Shown here in pieces: positions 39,617-50,054 of a DNA stretch of 64,000 bases. The position numbers were made by a program, and so were the translations under genes. The DNA lies in NCBI GenBank assembly GCA_963210315.1, contig OY723239.1, positions 963,501-1,027,500 on the forward strand. Direction: 5' to 3'. The DNA comes from Rhynchopus euleeides (lineage: Eukaryota; Euglenozoa; Diplonemea; Diplonemida; Diplonemidae). Every line of letters begins with the position of its first letter. Position 1 is the stretch's first letter. The notes below the pieces were generated by a model. That model was given only the letters and a program-made list of their open reading frames with translations. It had not been told where the DNA came from and searched no databases.

Positions 39617-40164
39617 CCGACGAGTCGTGTCCAGACACTGGGCCGAGCCCAGGAGTGCTGTCCAGACACTGGGCCGAGCCCAGGAGTGATGTCCAGACCC
39701 TGGGCCGAGCCAGGGAGTGGTGTCCAGACCCTGGGCCGAGCCCAGGAGTGCTGTCCAGGCACTGGGCCGAGCTCAGGAGTGCTGTCCAGTCCCTGGGCCG
39801 AGCCCAGGAGTGCTGTCCAGGCACTGGGCCGAGCTCAGGAGTGCTGTCCAGTCCCTGGGCCGAGCCAGGGAGTGGTGTCCAGACCCTGGGCCGAGCCCAG
39901 GAGTGATGTCCAGACCCTGGGCCGAGCCAGGGAGTGGTGTCCAGACACTGGGCCGAGCCCAGGAGTGATGTCCAGACCCTGGGCCGAGCCCAGGAGTGAT
40001 GTCCAGACCCTGGGCCGAGCCCAGGAGTGATGTCCAGACCCTGGGCCGAGCCAGGGAGTGGTGTCCAGACCCTGGGCCGAGCCCAGGAGTGCTGTCCAGA
40101 CACTGGGCCGAGCCAGGGAGTGATGTCCAGTCCCTGGGCCGAGCCCAGGAGTGCTGTCCAGACA
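39617..40164. repeat. 31-bp minisatellite, array B
   Basis: About 17 units, consensus GGGCCGAGCCCAGGAGTGAT then GTCCAGACCCT. Period and register agree with array A. Confidence 0.95.
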
Positions 40165-40165
40165 C

Positions 40166-40373
40166 TGACGATGTCCTGCCTCATACCCGCCATGCCCGCA
40201 ATGCACTTCCGGATCACATGGTTGTGGATTTTTAGCGCCTTCCGCATTCCCTCGAAAGACTTCTCCAAGCAGAGGGTCGAGGCCTGCACGTCTGTGACCA
40301 CGAGTGTCGTGATCTTCGTCTCTGTGGAGTAGTCATCGAAGAGCAGCGCCTGCTGGCTGTCTTCGTTCAGCAT
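40166..40373 (-). CDS. Short protein-like segment between minisatellites
   Basis: From ATG 40373 about 69 codons (MLNEDSQQALLFDDYS... RKALKIHN...GMRQDIVS) read as plausible protein before the frame enters array B. It may be the remains of a gene overtaken by minisatellite growth. Not recognised. Confidence 0.3.
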
Positions 40374-40384
40374 CCTACGACTAG

Positions 40385-41262
40385 GCCGGCTATGGGCCGA
40401 TCTCGCCCGTACTGGGCCGGACATGGGCCGATCTCGGCAGTACTGGGCCGGCTATGGGCCGATCTCGCACGTACTGGGCCGGCTATGGGCCGATCTCGGC
40501 AGTGCTGGGCCGGCTATGGGCCGATCTCGCCCGTACTGGGCCGGACATGGGCCGATCTCGGCAGTGCTGGGCCGGCTATGGGCCGATCTCGCCCGTACTG
40601 GGCCGGCTATGGGCCGATCTCGGCAGTGCTGGGCCGGACATGGGCCGATCTCGGCAGTGCTGGGCCGGCTATGGGCCGATCTCGCACGTACTGGGCCGGA
40701 CATGGGCCGATCTCGGCAGTGCTGGGCCGCCTATGGGCCGATCTCGCCCGTACTGGGCCGGCTATGGGCCGATCTCGGCAGTGCTGGGCCGGACATGGGC
40801 CGATCTCGGCAGTGCTGGGCCGGCTATGGGCCGATCTCGCACGTACTGGGCCGGACATGGGCCGATCTCGGCAGTGCTGGGCCGGCTATGGGCCGATCTC
40901 GCCCGTACTGGGCCGGCTATGGGCCGATCTCGCCCGTACTGGGCCGGCTATGGGCCGATCTCGCCCGTACTGGGCCGGCTATGGGCCGATCTCGGCAGTG
41001 CTGGGCCGGCTATGGGCCGATCTCGCACGTACTGGGCCGGACATGGGCCGATCTCGGCAGTGCTGGGCCGGCTATGGGCCGATCTCGGCAGTGCTGGGCC
41101 GGACATGGGCCGATCTCGGCAGTGCTGGGCCGGCTATGGGCCGATCTCGCACGTACTGGGCCGGACATGGGCCGATCTCGGCAGTGCTGGGCCGGCTATG
41201 GGCCGATCTCGCCCGTACTGGGCCGGGTCCAGGAGTGGTGTCCAGACCCTGGGCCGACCCAG
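40385..41262. repeat. 31-bp minisatellite, array C
   Basis: About 27 units, consensus GGGCCGATCTCGGCAGTGCT then GGGCCGGCTAT. The last unit (41225-41262, GGTCCAGGAGTGGTGTCCAG) is of array-B type, so B and C are parts of one evolving array. Confidence 0.95.
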
Positions 41263-41734
41263 GCTGTGGGTGGTGCATTTTGGTGCATTTTCCGTCGGTT
41301 TAGGTGAAAATTGTCGAATTTTGTCGAAATTTGACGACAGGTGACGAACAGCGAGAATCCCCGAAAAACCGGTTTTTATTACCGGTCCTGAAACCATTAT
41401 TACCGGTTTCCTGCAGAAAGTCCATAAGCCAAGAGGTAATAATAAACCACTTTACGAGACTTAAAGGCGATATTATTGACCATTCGGTAATTAAAAAGTT
41501 TTTATCAAAACTAGGAAATAAAGCAGTCACAGGAATATAGCCTGGGTTTAGTGACTTCATCCATTATTTACACTCAGCTTTCTTATTACCGCAATATTGA
41601 GGGCAATAATGGAAATCTTTATTTCCTGGAAAAAGCGGCTGGGGGCAGGGGCGGTGTGGGGGCGAGGTCCTGGCCAGTTTGCTTGATCCACATTGCTCCT
41701 ACTCGCTACAACACTTCACAGGGGCTAGAGGGCA

Positions 41735-42775
41735 TCACCTCGGCAGGTTGACGTTCAGATCCACAGTCACCCTGCTCTGGCTTGGCGCTCCCGTCGTCGT
41801 CCCCTGTGCAGGCTGGCTTGACATCATGTGCGCGACGTTCCGCTGGTGTGTCGTGGATGCATCAAGGTAGAGCTGCGGCGTCGATTCTCCGCGCCAGCCG
41901 AAATGCCTGCGGAGATCCATGGTGGACGCGCCGCCATTGGCCGCTGCCAGCGCGGCGGAGCGTCTCATGCTGTGCCCGGTGTATCCCTCCGGGTCCTTTT
42001 CCAGGCACAGCGCAATCTTCCGTGGCAGCCCGTAGAATTGGTTTCGCCCGATGGGCGAAGCGAGGAACGCGCTGCCGGCCTTGTTGATGCGTCTTGCGAC
42101 AGGCCCCGTCACGAGGTCCGACAGAGAGAGGTGGGCCAGATGGGCCTTGAGGACGTCGTAGAACACAGCTTCTTCGTTCAGCATCTTGGGGACCACAAAC
42201 GACCGTTCAATCGCGACGCTTCCCTGCTTTGCACCGTAGAACTTCACGCTGATCTGCTCATCTTGGACGGTGATGTTTTCGATCGACAGGTTGCGGAGTT
42301 CAACGCAGCGCATCCCACCGAAGAAGGCCAGCACCACAAGCGCACGATCCTGCTTGCTCGCCAGCGACCCGGTGCCCTTGTCCATGTAGTCCTGCAGTTC
42401 TTGAAAAGAGAAGGTTTTGGCTTGTTTGGTGGTGTAGCCCTTTGTTTGATTCTTCACGTACTGGTGGAGGCGTGGCATCTTTGTCTTGATCATGTTCCCG
42501 TGGACAATCTTGACCTTGAAGTTGATGATGGAGTAGTAGTTCCAGATTGACGATGCGGCAGAACCCCCCTGCAGCTTGGCCTTGAGATAGCCCTTGATGT
42601 GCTTCTCGGAGTAGATTGTCTTCATGGAACGAACCCGGGGAGCCTCCTCAGCGACGTACGCCTCGAAGTCAGTCAGTCGATCGGTGTATGCCTTCCTGCT
42701 GCGGACTGGCATGAGGTCACCGTCACTTGATGTGCTGCTGCTGCTGTCGCTGTCATGATCGGCGGCGCGGGGCAT
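41735..42775 (-). CDS. Crypton-type tyrosine recombinase
   Basis: 346 residues from ATG 42775. The Ser/Asp-rich N-terminus is followed by a helical core-binding domain and a catalytic domain with Arg 156 (FFGGMRCVELRNL), a Lys in YGAKQGS, His 268-x-x-Arg 271 (TGHSMRRSA), HFGW at 291-294 and nucleophile Tyr 303 (PQLYLD). All catalytic residues are present. The role would be excision and integration of a circular DNA. No RT, gag or RNase H lies nearby, which separates it from the DIRS-like elements. No C-terminal GCR1-type domain is evident. Confidence 0.85.
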   Translation of the reverse strand: MPRAADHDSDSSSSTSSDGDLMPVRSRKAYTDRLTDFEAYVAEEAPRVRSMKTIYSEKHIKGYLKAKLQGGSAASSIWNYYSIINFKVKIVHGNMIKTKMPRLHQYVKNQTKGYTTKQAKTFSFQELQDYMDKGTGSLASKQDRALVVLAFFGGMRCVELRNLSIENITVQDEQISVKFYGAKQGSVAIERSFVVPKMLNEEAVFYDVLKAHLAHLSLSDLVTGPVARRINKAGSAFLASPIGRNQFYGLPRKIALCLEKDPEGYTGHSMRRSAALAAANGGASTMDLRRHFGWRGESTPQLYLDASTTHQRNVAHMMSSQPAQGTTTGAPSQSRVTVDLNVNLPR

Positions 42776-42850
42776 GATGTGTGTGATGTTGCGTGATCTG
42801 TGGAGGTTGTGGCTCTGGTACTACGGAGGCTTTCTGCAGGTAACCGATTA

Positions 42851-43179
42851 CCGTATACGTAAATATTATGGAACGTAAATATTATGGAACGGGCCCATTT
42901 TTGCCCGGTCCGTTCCATAATATTTACGTTCCAAAATATTTACAGGGCCAGTTGGGGACTCAGTGGTGAGGATGGCTTGCCTCAGGAATCGCACGAAAAG
43001 TGCACGAGTAGGTCCCGTCAGGGACTCTGTATGCCGTCCGATCACCTGGTCCAAGTCCCCGAGTCGCAGAAAGCCCTGTAAATATTATGGAACGAAAAAA
43101 ATCTGGAACGCCAACCCACCAGCGTTCCAAAATATTTACGTTCCATAATATTTACGTTCCAAAATATTTACGTATACGG
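42851..43179. mobile_element. TA-flanked MITE, 329 bp
   Basis: Terminal repeats CCGTATACGTAAATATTATG and its inverse, flanked by TA on both sides (42849, 43180). Internal repeats of TAAATATTATGGAACG. No coding capacity. TA duplication suggests a Tc1/mariner-like transposase in trans. Confidence 0.75.
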
Positions 43180-43227
43180 TATAATGGTTTCAGGACCGTT
43201 AACAAACTACCATATAACCGGTCCTAA

Positions 43228-43410
43228 TTGAGTACTTTCTGGATTTCGGGAAATTACGTCCCCTCAGCAAGGTACTCGGGTGTTTTTGTTCCCCTCGGGA
43301 AGGCCCTCGGGCTTCGCCCTCGGGCCTTCCCTCGGGGAACAAAACACCCTCGGACCTTGCTTCGGGGACGTAATTACCCTCAATCCATAAAGTACTTTAT
43401 TATTACCGGT
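43228..43410. repeat. Long hairpin, arms about 80 bp
   Basis: Left arm from GAGTACTTTCTGGATT through TTACGTCCCC, GGTGTTTTTGTTCCCC and GGGAAGGCCCTCGGGC. The right arm is its imperfect inverse, with a TTC loop near 43316. Single-base differences between the arms are scattered, so it is old or evolving. Confidence 0.8.
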
Positions 43411-43439
43411 AATAAATAGCTATTAATTCATTTTTGGGG

Positions 43440-43593
43440 GGGGGTCTTCGCTGACGAAGTTTTTGTCGAAGACCCCTGTCGTCGTCGTCAGAACACTGCC
43501 GTCTTCGGTGAAAAACCCCCTGAAACAGCCGTTTTCCTAATTATGTGACGAACGACGAAGTTTGTCGAAGTTTGTCGACCAGCGAAGACCCCC
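43440..43593. repeat. Small inverted-repeat element with GGGGGTCTTCGCTG ends
   Basis: About 154 bp, beginning GGGGTCTTCGCTGACGAAG and ending CGACCAGCGAAGACCCCC. The same terminal 14-mer is found alone at 18894, 31686, 44412 and (inverted) 346. Confidence 0.65.
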
Positions 43594-43903
43594 TATGAAC
43601 GGGTAACCCATAAAGAATCCGGGTCTTTCTTTATTCTCTCTCGTTTTTTTTGCCTTTTTTTGCACGCACGAATGGCAGTGTGGTGTGCCCTTCTTTTTCC
43701 CTCCGGAAGGAGGTGTTGGCATGAATAGGTTTTTGATCACTGGGGGCCTTGCGACCAGATGTGACTGAGTGAGAGAAAGGTGAGCTTCCCCTCACTGACT
43801 GACTGGTAGCTAAGGCCCCGGCTGTGCGCTTGTGGATTGCGAGACGGCGCGCTGGGCATGCGGTACCCCTCGTTGGCTCTTTCGCTGTGACAAGAAATCT
43901 ATA

Positions 43904-44284
43904 CCGTATTCGGAAAAATACTGGAACGGAAAAATGCTGGAACGGATTTTTTCTGGAACGGAAAATAACTGGAACAAACCCGAGTTTTCGAAACTTGGAA
44001 CATTATTCCGTTCCAGTATTTTTCCGTTCCAGAATTAGAATATGGGGGAAATTGGCGGGTACTTGTCAGTTTTTCGGGCACATGTGAATCCCACCTCACC
44101 CCACCCCATGCCATGGTGGAGGATGGTGGGCCAGCATACCCTTGGGAAAGTACCCGACTCCCAGAAAACAGCCAAGTCCGCGCAGACCCCCCAGAACAAT
44201 TCTGGAACGGAAAATAACTGGAACAAATGGGGTCTCGGCTGGAACTTGGAACATTATTCCGTTCCAGTATTTTTCCGAATACGG
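43904..44284. mobile_element. TA-flanked MITE, 381 bp
   Basis: Terminal repeats CCGTATTCGGAAAAATACTG and its inverse, TA on both sides (43902, 44285). Internal AACTGGAACGGAAAA repeats. Related to the MITE at 42851 through the CCGTATWCG ends and GGAACG subrepeats. Confidence 0.75.
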
Positions 44285-44312
44285 TAATAAAAAAAAGAGC
44301 GACAACACCACA

Positions 44313-44412
44313 GGTGTGGATCTATTTCACGGAATGAAAATAGGAATTTGGGGGAAAGCTATTTTTTTTTGAACTATTTTCCTTTGAATTTTATTGTGAC
44401 CCTACTTGTCAT
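44313..44412 (+). repeat. Dispersed repeat TCTATTTCACGGAATGAAAA
   Basis: About 100 bp also present at 19062-19180, 31852-31967 and partly 32350-32408. It ends here at the GGGGGTCTTCGCTG motif. Confidence 0.7.
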
Positions 44413-44716
44413 TGGGGGTCTTCGCTGGTCGACAAACTTCGAGGGTTCTGAAGGAGAAGGGCAGCATCCTCTCGTACAAGTTGATACCACCACGCTTCGC
44501 ACGGAGCGGAAATAACCCAAAGAAGCGAGACCTGAACCTACTGGGGACCGTCGGAGCTATTGCCGGCATCAGCATGGTCAAGGCCAGAGGAGGCCGAAGC
44601 CAAGAGCATAGTGGCCACAGGCGCCAGGCCGATGTACCTCTTGAGCATGCTGTCTCAAGGTGCACGTTGTCTGCATGTGGTGTTCGACTATGAAGCGGAC
44701 TCGGGGACGAGGCTGC

Positions 44717-44781
44717 CAAATGTTCACTACCGTGGCCTCCGGCGGCTGGGGGGCTCCGCCCCCCACACCCCCCTGTGACCT
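44717..44781 (+). repeat. GC-rich hairpin repeat, copy 4
   Basis: Same unit as at 15053. Confidence 0.8.
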
Positions 44782-45390
44782 GTGAAGCCTGTCCAACAGG
44801 AACTGACGAGCGCATGTGACCGTGCCCTTCCTTCTCGAGAACGGGTATCGTCGACGGTCCGTGATCCTGTCTTGGGTTCAAGTCAGGCTCATACATGTTC
44901 ACATCAGTTTTGTCAAAGGCCAACTCCCGAAGTACTCCCTGATTGCCGCAAAACCTCCGTTTTGCAGCCGCGAACAGCGAGATGGGCCCATTGCGCCAAA
45001 CATATACAGTACCCTGGTCTGGACCCGAGGCAATTTGTTCGAGGGGCAGATGTTGCATGATTTCGCGCGCGCGAAGCGCGCGCGAAAAAAATTGAGGAGG
45101 CAATTTTACCCAGGGTAAAAGATAGGGTTCCGGGCTGCGCGCCGAAAACCGGGGGTAATCGGGGGTAAAATTTCGGCCATTTCCCCAAATGGAAGGGTTT
45201 TCCCTTCCCACAACACCTCACTCCACGCCACTCAACTGGGACGGGCAGGGTGGCTCCTCTGCGGGGGACTGACTTCGCCGCCGCTGCCAGGTCCGCGCTC
45301 CTTGTTGTCGTCAACGCGAAGGAGCCAGTCGATGAGGGTGGTGTTGAAAGCACCGCAGGTTGCCCTTGTAGACTTGGTTCTGGACAGGCA

Positions 45391-45453
45391 CAGGCCACAG
45401 GGGGGTCTGGGGGGCGGAGCCCCCCAGCCGCCGGAGGCCACGGTAGTGAACAG
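45391..45453 (-). repeat. GC-rich hairpin repeat, copy 5 (inverted)
   Basis: Inverse orientation. A CGCGCGCGAAGCGCGCGCG palindrome lies at 45064. Confidence 0.8.
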
Positions 45454-45624
45454 CTGATTCTGCTCCATAGTCGCACGCCGCATGTAGTCAACGTGCACCT
45501 TGTGCTCAACAGGTTCATCGGGCTAACGCCTGGGGCAGGGCATTGTGCTCTTGGCCCCGGCCTCCTCTGGCCAAAAAGTACCCTGGAATGGTACCCGGAC
45601 AGAATCTCAGAAAAATCCCGGTGG

Positions 45625-45991
45625 AAATACGCGTACTAGACGTCCTTCTGTCGATATCTTACTTGGCGCTATGGAAACACAAAAATGGAACGAAGAAAAA
45701 TGTTTTGTTGACCGCTTCCACCACTCCTCTGCACAAATCTCACGACCGGCTATTGTGTGTTTGTGTTGTCTGAAGTACAGAAGGTGTGGTGGAGCACGAA
45801 GAAAGGGAAACATGACAGAGGTGATGACGCCAGTCCTTTCTAGTATCGTATTTCCTCCTATACACAATGCTGCGCTGTGTTTTGGATGGTATAAATACGC
45901 GTACTAGACGTCCTTCTGTCGATATCTTACTTGGCGCTATGGAAACACAAAAATGGAACGAAGAAAAATGTTTTGTTGACCGCTTCCACCC
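45625..45991 (+). repeat. Direct repeat pair, 100-bp unit
   Basis: The segment from ATACGCGTACTAGACGTCCT to GTTTTGTTGACCGCTTCCAC occurs at 45625-45724 and again at 45893-45991, nearly identical. Between them is the 170-bp piece that recurs at 48850-49022. Confidence 0.85.
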
Positions 45992-47999
45992 AGGACCCTC
46001 AGGGACGCGAAGCGCTTAATTTTAGGAAGAGAGGGTACGGCTGTTGTAGTCACTGTCCTTCGCGTGAGGAGTCGGCTCGCTGTGCGGCCATGGGCGCCCC
46101 CGCGATGGGGGCGCCGGATCCTTCACATCTCAGGCTTTCGTACCTGTCGAGGGTATTGCTGCGGTCGAAGACGGTGTCCTGCTAGACGCCGGCCTCGAAG
46201 TAGCGCAAACGCCATGTGCTTCTGGGGCTCTGTGCCCGCGGGTGTCGGTCAGATCCGCGCTGTAGATAAGGGCTTGGACTCGGTCGTTGAACCTTCGTAT
46301 GTCGAGAACCCTGCTGACGCTGTGGTCTGCGTCGTCTGTCGCCTGATGAGCGTGCCCACTTGGTGCGGACCGGAAAAACGGTGGTGAGGTCGAGCTCGAA
46401 GCCTAGCGCTGGAAACCGTTGCGTCGACCCGGTGACTGGTGGCGCCCCATGAAGCTGGTGAAGGTGGCCAGTGCTTGCCGGGACATGATGAAGTTGATAA
46501 TCCGATGTGCTGCCCTTTCGGCGCGATAGGGCCGTCCCATACACCTGTACCGAAGTCAGGCGCGACGACCCAGTCGTTGTCGAGGATGTGACGTATGGGT
46601 ACATGCACCTTGGGAGTCGCATCTCAGGACTACCATGATATATTTTTGCCTTCGGGCGTCGTTCGATAAAACCCCCATCCGCCGCCGTTCGTTCCTCTTG
46701 TTAACCCGTGGAGGCTCGCAGTTCTTCAGGGTCGGCTTTCACCAACACGGTCAACACCTTAACCTCCTCCCGTCGGTACGGGGAGGGGTGTCGGTGAGAT
46801 GACGCCCGGCGCCTCGAGAAAAAACTCCGGCGGTTGGGGAGGCCCTCTTTTCGGGGAAGATGGGGAGCTTACGTATCTGTGTTCGCGATGGGGTCGGTCA
46901 CTCTCCGATTTTTGAGCTGCGCATCGGGCTGGACGTAACAGGTCGTGTCTTCTTTCACCTCTGCAGGTTTCGGCCTCCGCGGTGGGTGCGCTGCGGATTG
47001 TCCCGGAAATTTTCGACTCGGCACCCATAACGGAAACAAAATGTCCAGTCCCTTGTCGCCCATGGCGCGGGGCCGCTGTGGGTTGTGTCAGTGTCCAATA
47101 CGACGCGTGTTGTTCAGAAAACGCCCTCGACTGTCGTACTTCGGTTGGAAAACAGTCAATCTGTTGCGGTGCCGAAAAAACCGGCTTCGGTACATGATAG
47201 GGGAGTTTTGCAGCTTTGCTGTATGTTCACGTTCGTGTTGCTGACCCCTCGCCTTCGGATTCTCGTCATCAAGGTGATGAGCGCCTGAACGCTTCCTTGC
47301 TGCGTGCCGCGAGAGTAGTTCGGTAGTACATTTGCGCCTCGCCAGGAGGGAGTGGGGTGAAAAACACTCCATTGAACTCTCCATTTGTTCATCCTCAGTA
47401 CCTGCGTGAACGTTTCCCACGTAAGAAGGGGTGACATCTGTTCTGTGGTTAGATATCGCCCAGGCGGGCGCGGCGGAGATCAACCGGACCGTGACCTGCC
47501 ACAGTTGACACACGTTCGTATTGCTCGGTGCAGCGGCTTCTGTCGGACTCCAGCCAAATGGTGGCTTTCGCGTTGAGGCGCAGAACCACAAGAAGACCCT
47601 CGCAACCCTCACCCTGGGGGGCTGGACCGCCAGTGCCAGAAGGAAGAGGGAACGTGTCCCAACAAACTGTCTTGTCGACCTCGCCCGTTGTTTGTCAGGA
47701 GAGCTTGCCTCGACACGGCCTCCTTGAGGCCCCTGGTGAAATTCCCGTGGCTGAAGAAACCCGGTGTGCGGAACCGGCGATGTCCACATTGTATCGGCGG
47801 TGGAGAAAACCCGACGAGGTTTGCGGCGTGATGCAGTTGTGTGGAAATCCTGACCCGTTAGGGTTCCTTGGGTGTGCAACGCAGCGGAAAAGGCATTTTT
47901 GACGCATTGCCTCCCCATTTAGATCTCTGTGGATGCGCGTTGAGTGGCAGCAGGTCGAATGCAAAAAACGCCTGGTCTCGAGACCGGCACCTTGGAGAT
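45992..47999. other. No recognisable gene
   Basis: Open frames on both strands (longest about 276 codons, minus, 47088-47918) without motifs. Confidence 0.5.
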
Positions 48000-48790
48000 C
48001 ATCCGCGGCGCTCCGATGCAGAGGTGAACTTCGGTGGGCTTGGCTCTTGGAGCCCTCGGTTCGGCTGCGCAGGAAGCGGCTACTTCTGCGGAAGGTTCCT
48101 CCCGGAGCTCACGGCTCAGCTGTAGAGTGGTACGGAGAGAACGCCCAGTTGTGTATGAGGTCTTCTGCTCATGGGGTTTGCCCTCGGGGCACAGGTCAGC
48201 TGCGGAATCGCAGAAGATGGCCGGTAGAACGGGGGTTCCTCTCATGCGATGAGCTCCAGATGAACTAATGACTAGTTGTGTGGGATGGTTACTCACAGCT
48301 CAGCTGTTGAGTCGCAAGGAACAGTCAGATGCGCGGATGTTCCTGGAACTCGGGCTCGGCTGTGGCGTCGAAGAAGAGCGGCTCGTGGAGGTCTTCACTT
48401 CCTGGAGCTCAGGAAACCCAAGTCTCTCCCGCTCGACTGTGGGGTCGCAGGGCGGACAGCTAGTGCCGGACAGGACTTCTTCTCCGACGAACAGCTTCTG
48501 GTGTTCATGGATCACGAGTGGTGAATGTTTGCGCGCGGGTGCTCCTGGTGAGCTCAGGGCCCGCTGTGGCGTCGCAGGCGCAGCAGCGAGTGGTGTAGAG
48601 GTCTTCATCTAATCACGATCAGCTCCGGGAGCACAGGGCTCACTGTGGAGTCGGGGAACGACCAGCTCATGATCTTCTCGTGCGGTCAGCTTCGGCCGCT
48701 GTGGAATTGCCGGCAATACAGCTGATGGTCTTCTCGTGTTCCGGGAGCTCAGGGCTCACTGTGGGACTTCAGGATTTTCGGGCCAGATGC
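48000..48790. repeat. Degenerate repeat around GGAGCTCAGGGCTCACTGTG
   Basis: At least eight diverged copies of CTGGAGCTCAGGGCTC...CTGTGGAGTCGCAGG at irregular 60-140 bp spacing. Looks like an old decayed tandem array. Confidence 0.6.
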
Positions 48791-48831
48791 AGGTCGTCAG
48801 CACCACCTGCTTCACCCCCTTCAGCGCCATC

Positions 48832-49022
48832 TTTTGTTGACCGCTTCCACCACTCCTCTGCACAAATCTCACGACCGGCTATTGTGTGTTTGTGTTGTCT
48901 GAAGTACAGAAGGTGTGGTGGAGCACGAAGAAAGGGAAACATGACAGAGGTGATGACGCCAGTCCTTTCTAGTATCGTATTTCCTCCTATACACAATGCT
49001 GCGCTGTGTTTTGGATGGTATA
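48832..49022 (+). repeat. Second copy of the 45700-45890 segment
   Basis: About 190 bp nearly identical, from TTTTGTTGACCGCTTCCACC to TTTTGGATGGTATAAA, here ending in an A-run. An A-rich 3' end suggests retroposition. Confidence 0.8.
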
Positions 49023-49821
49023 AAAAAAAAAAGAGGCACCCCCGGTTTTTCGGGGCAAAATCTCAAAAACCGGGGCTAAGCCCCGTTTTTCATAACAGTA
49101 TCTTAAACACTGATTTTACCCCTTTCTCCCACAGTCTGCGAGGAAGGTGGGAGATAGCGAACACCCTGAAGTTCTGTCCCAAAAATTTCGGTTCTAACAA
49201 CGGCATCGTCGGGGGCATACCACCCCCTGGGACTGGGCGGAATTGAGTTTCCGGAGCACATTGGGCACTTTCTGGCACCTTTCGGATCAATAGCGCACAT
49301 CTCAAAAATTGGCCAATATTTCCCTCGTTCCAAACAACAGGCGTCGATACAACAGCGTTTTGAAATACTGGGGCAGAGACGGATACTGCCACACGAGAAC
49401 TGCATCTCCGTCCCCTCTCTGTAAACACCACTCCTAGGTCTACAGCGCTGAGGTGGAATGGGGGGAGGGGGGAGTGAGATAGAACTAGAAGGAGTGCAGG
49501 CCTGTCGCTAACTTTTCGATTTTGGAGATTTGGTGGGTTGACGCTCCTGTTTTGGGGGGGGGTCAGGGGGGAAACACTAGGGGTCAATTTTTCTCGCGCG
49601 CGCTTCGCGCGCGCTCGTGTTGTTGCCTAATTTTCCCGTCGGTGGACCGCTAGGTGGGCACGGTGTGAGGCACTGGGTTCCTTCCGTGGTTCCTCTCCCG
49701 CTCGCGCCATCCTCGGGTGCCGGAAGAAACCCAAAAAATGGCTTTCGGGACCATGTTTTACCCCCTGATATGCCACGGCCGTTGAAGCGCAAGGACTTGG
49801 TTACTAGACGGGCACGCGAGA
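49023..49821. other. No recognisable gene
   Basis: Contains a CGCGCGCGCTTCGCGCGCGC palindrome at 49594 like those near the other GC-rich hairpin copies. Confidence 0.4.
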
Positions 49822-49879
49822 TGGGGGGTCTGGGGGTCGGTGCCCCCCAGCCGCCGGAGGCCACGGTAGTGAACATCCG
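49822..49879 (-). repeat. GC-rich hairpin repeat, copy 6 (inverted)
   Basis: Same unit, with a TCGG loop variant in the hairpin (GGGGGTCGGTGCCCCCC). Confidence 0.75.
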
Positions 49880-49971
49880 TTCATTGTGGGCGTACAGATT
49901 CTGTGTGAGTTGGCTGCGTCCTCCTGAGGCTACTGGAGCTGTTGGATTCCTGACCTGTGTGCACACGCTAT

Positions 49972-50033
49972 ACAGGGGGGTCTGGGGGGCGGAGCCCCTC
50001 AGCCGCCGGAGGCCACGGTAGTGAGCATCTGTT
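49972..50033 (-). repeat. GC-rich hairpin repeat, copy 7 (inverted)
   Basis: Same unit and orientation as copy 6, about 150 bp away. Confidence 0.8.
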
Positions 50034-50054
50034 CCTGCAAAACCATACTCTCTT

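Larger units (their letters stand above)
41381..43202. mobile_element. Crypton-like element region
   Basis: Contains a tyrosine recombinase gene with no RT. Inverted copies of CGGTCCTGAAACCATTAT lie at about 41386-41403 and 43182-43199 and could be the ends. Classical Cryptons have no terminal inverted repeats, so the boundary is tentative. A TA-flanked MITE (42851-43179) lies inside, between gene and right repeat. Confidence 0.55.

Noticed and set aside
38061..41262. Open frames of 200-390 codons on both strands across the 31-bp arrays
   Set aside because: They are open in several frames at once because the unit is stop-free and not a multiple of three; the translations are the repeat itself.
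44402..45211. 269-codon minus-strand open frame
   Set aside because: Crosses a GC-rich hairpin repeat and two other repeats; no protein character.
47088..47918. 276-codon minus-strand open frame
   Set aside because: No motif, no neighbouring element features, and overlapping open frames on the other strand.
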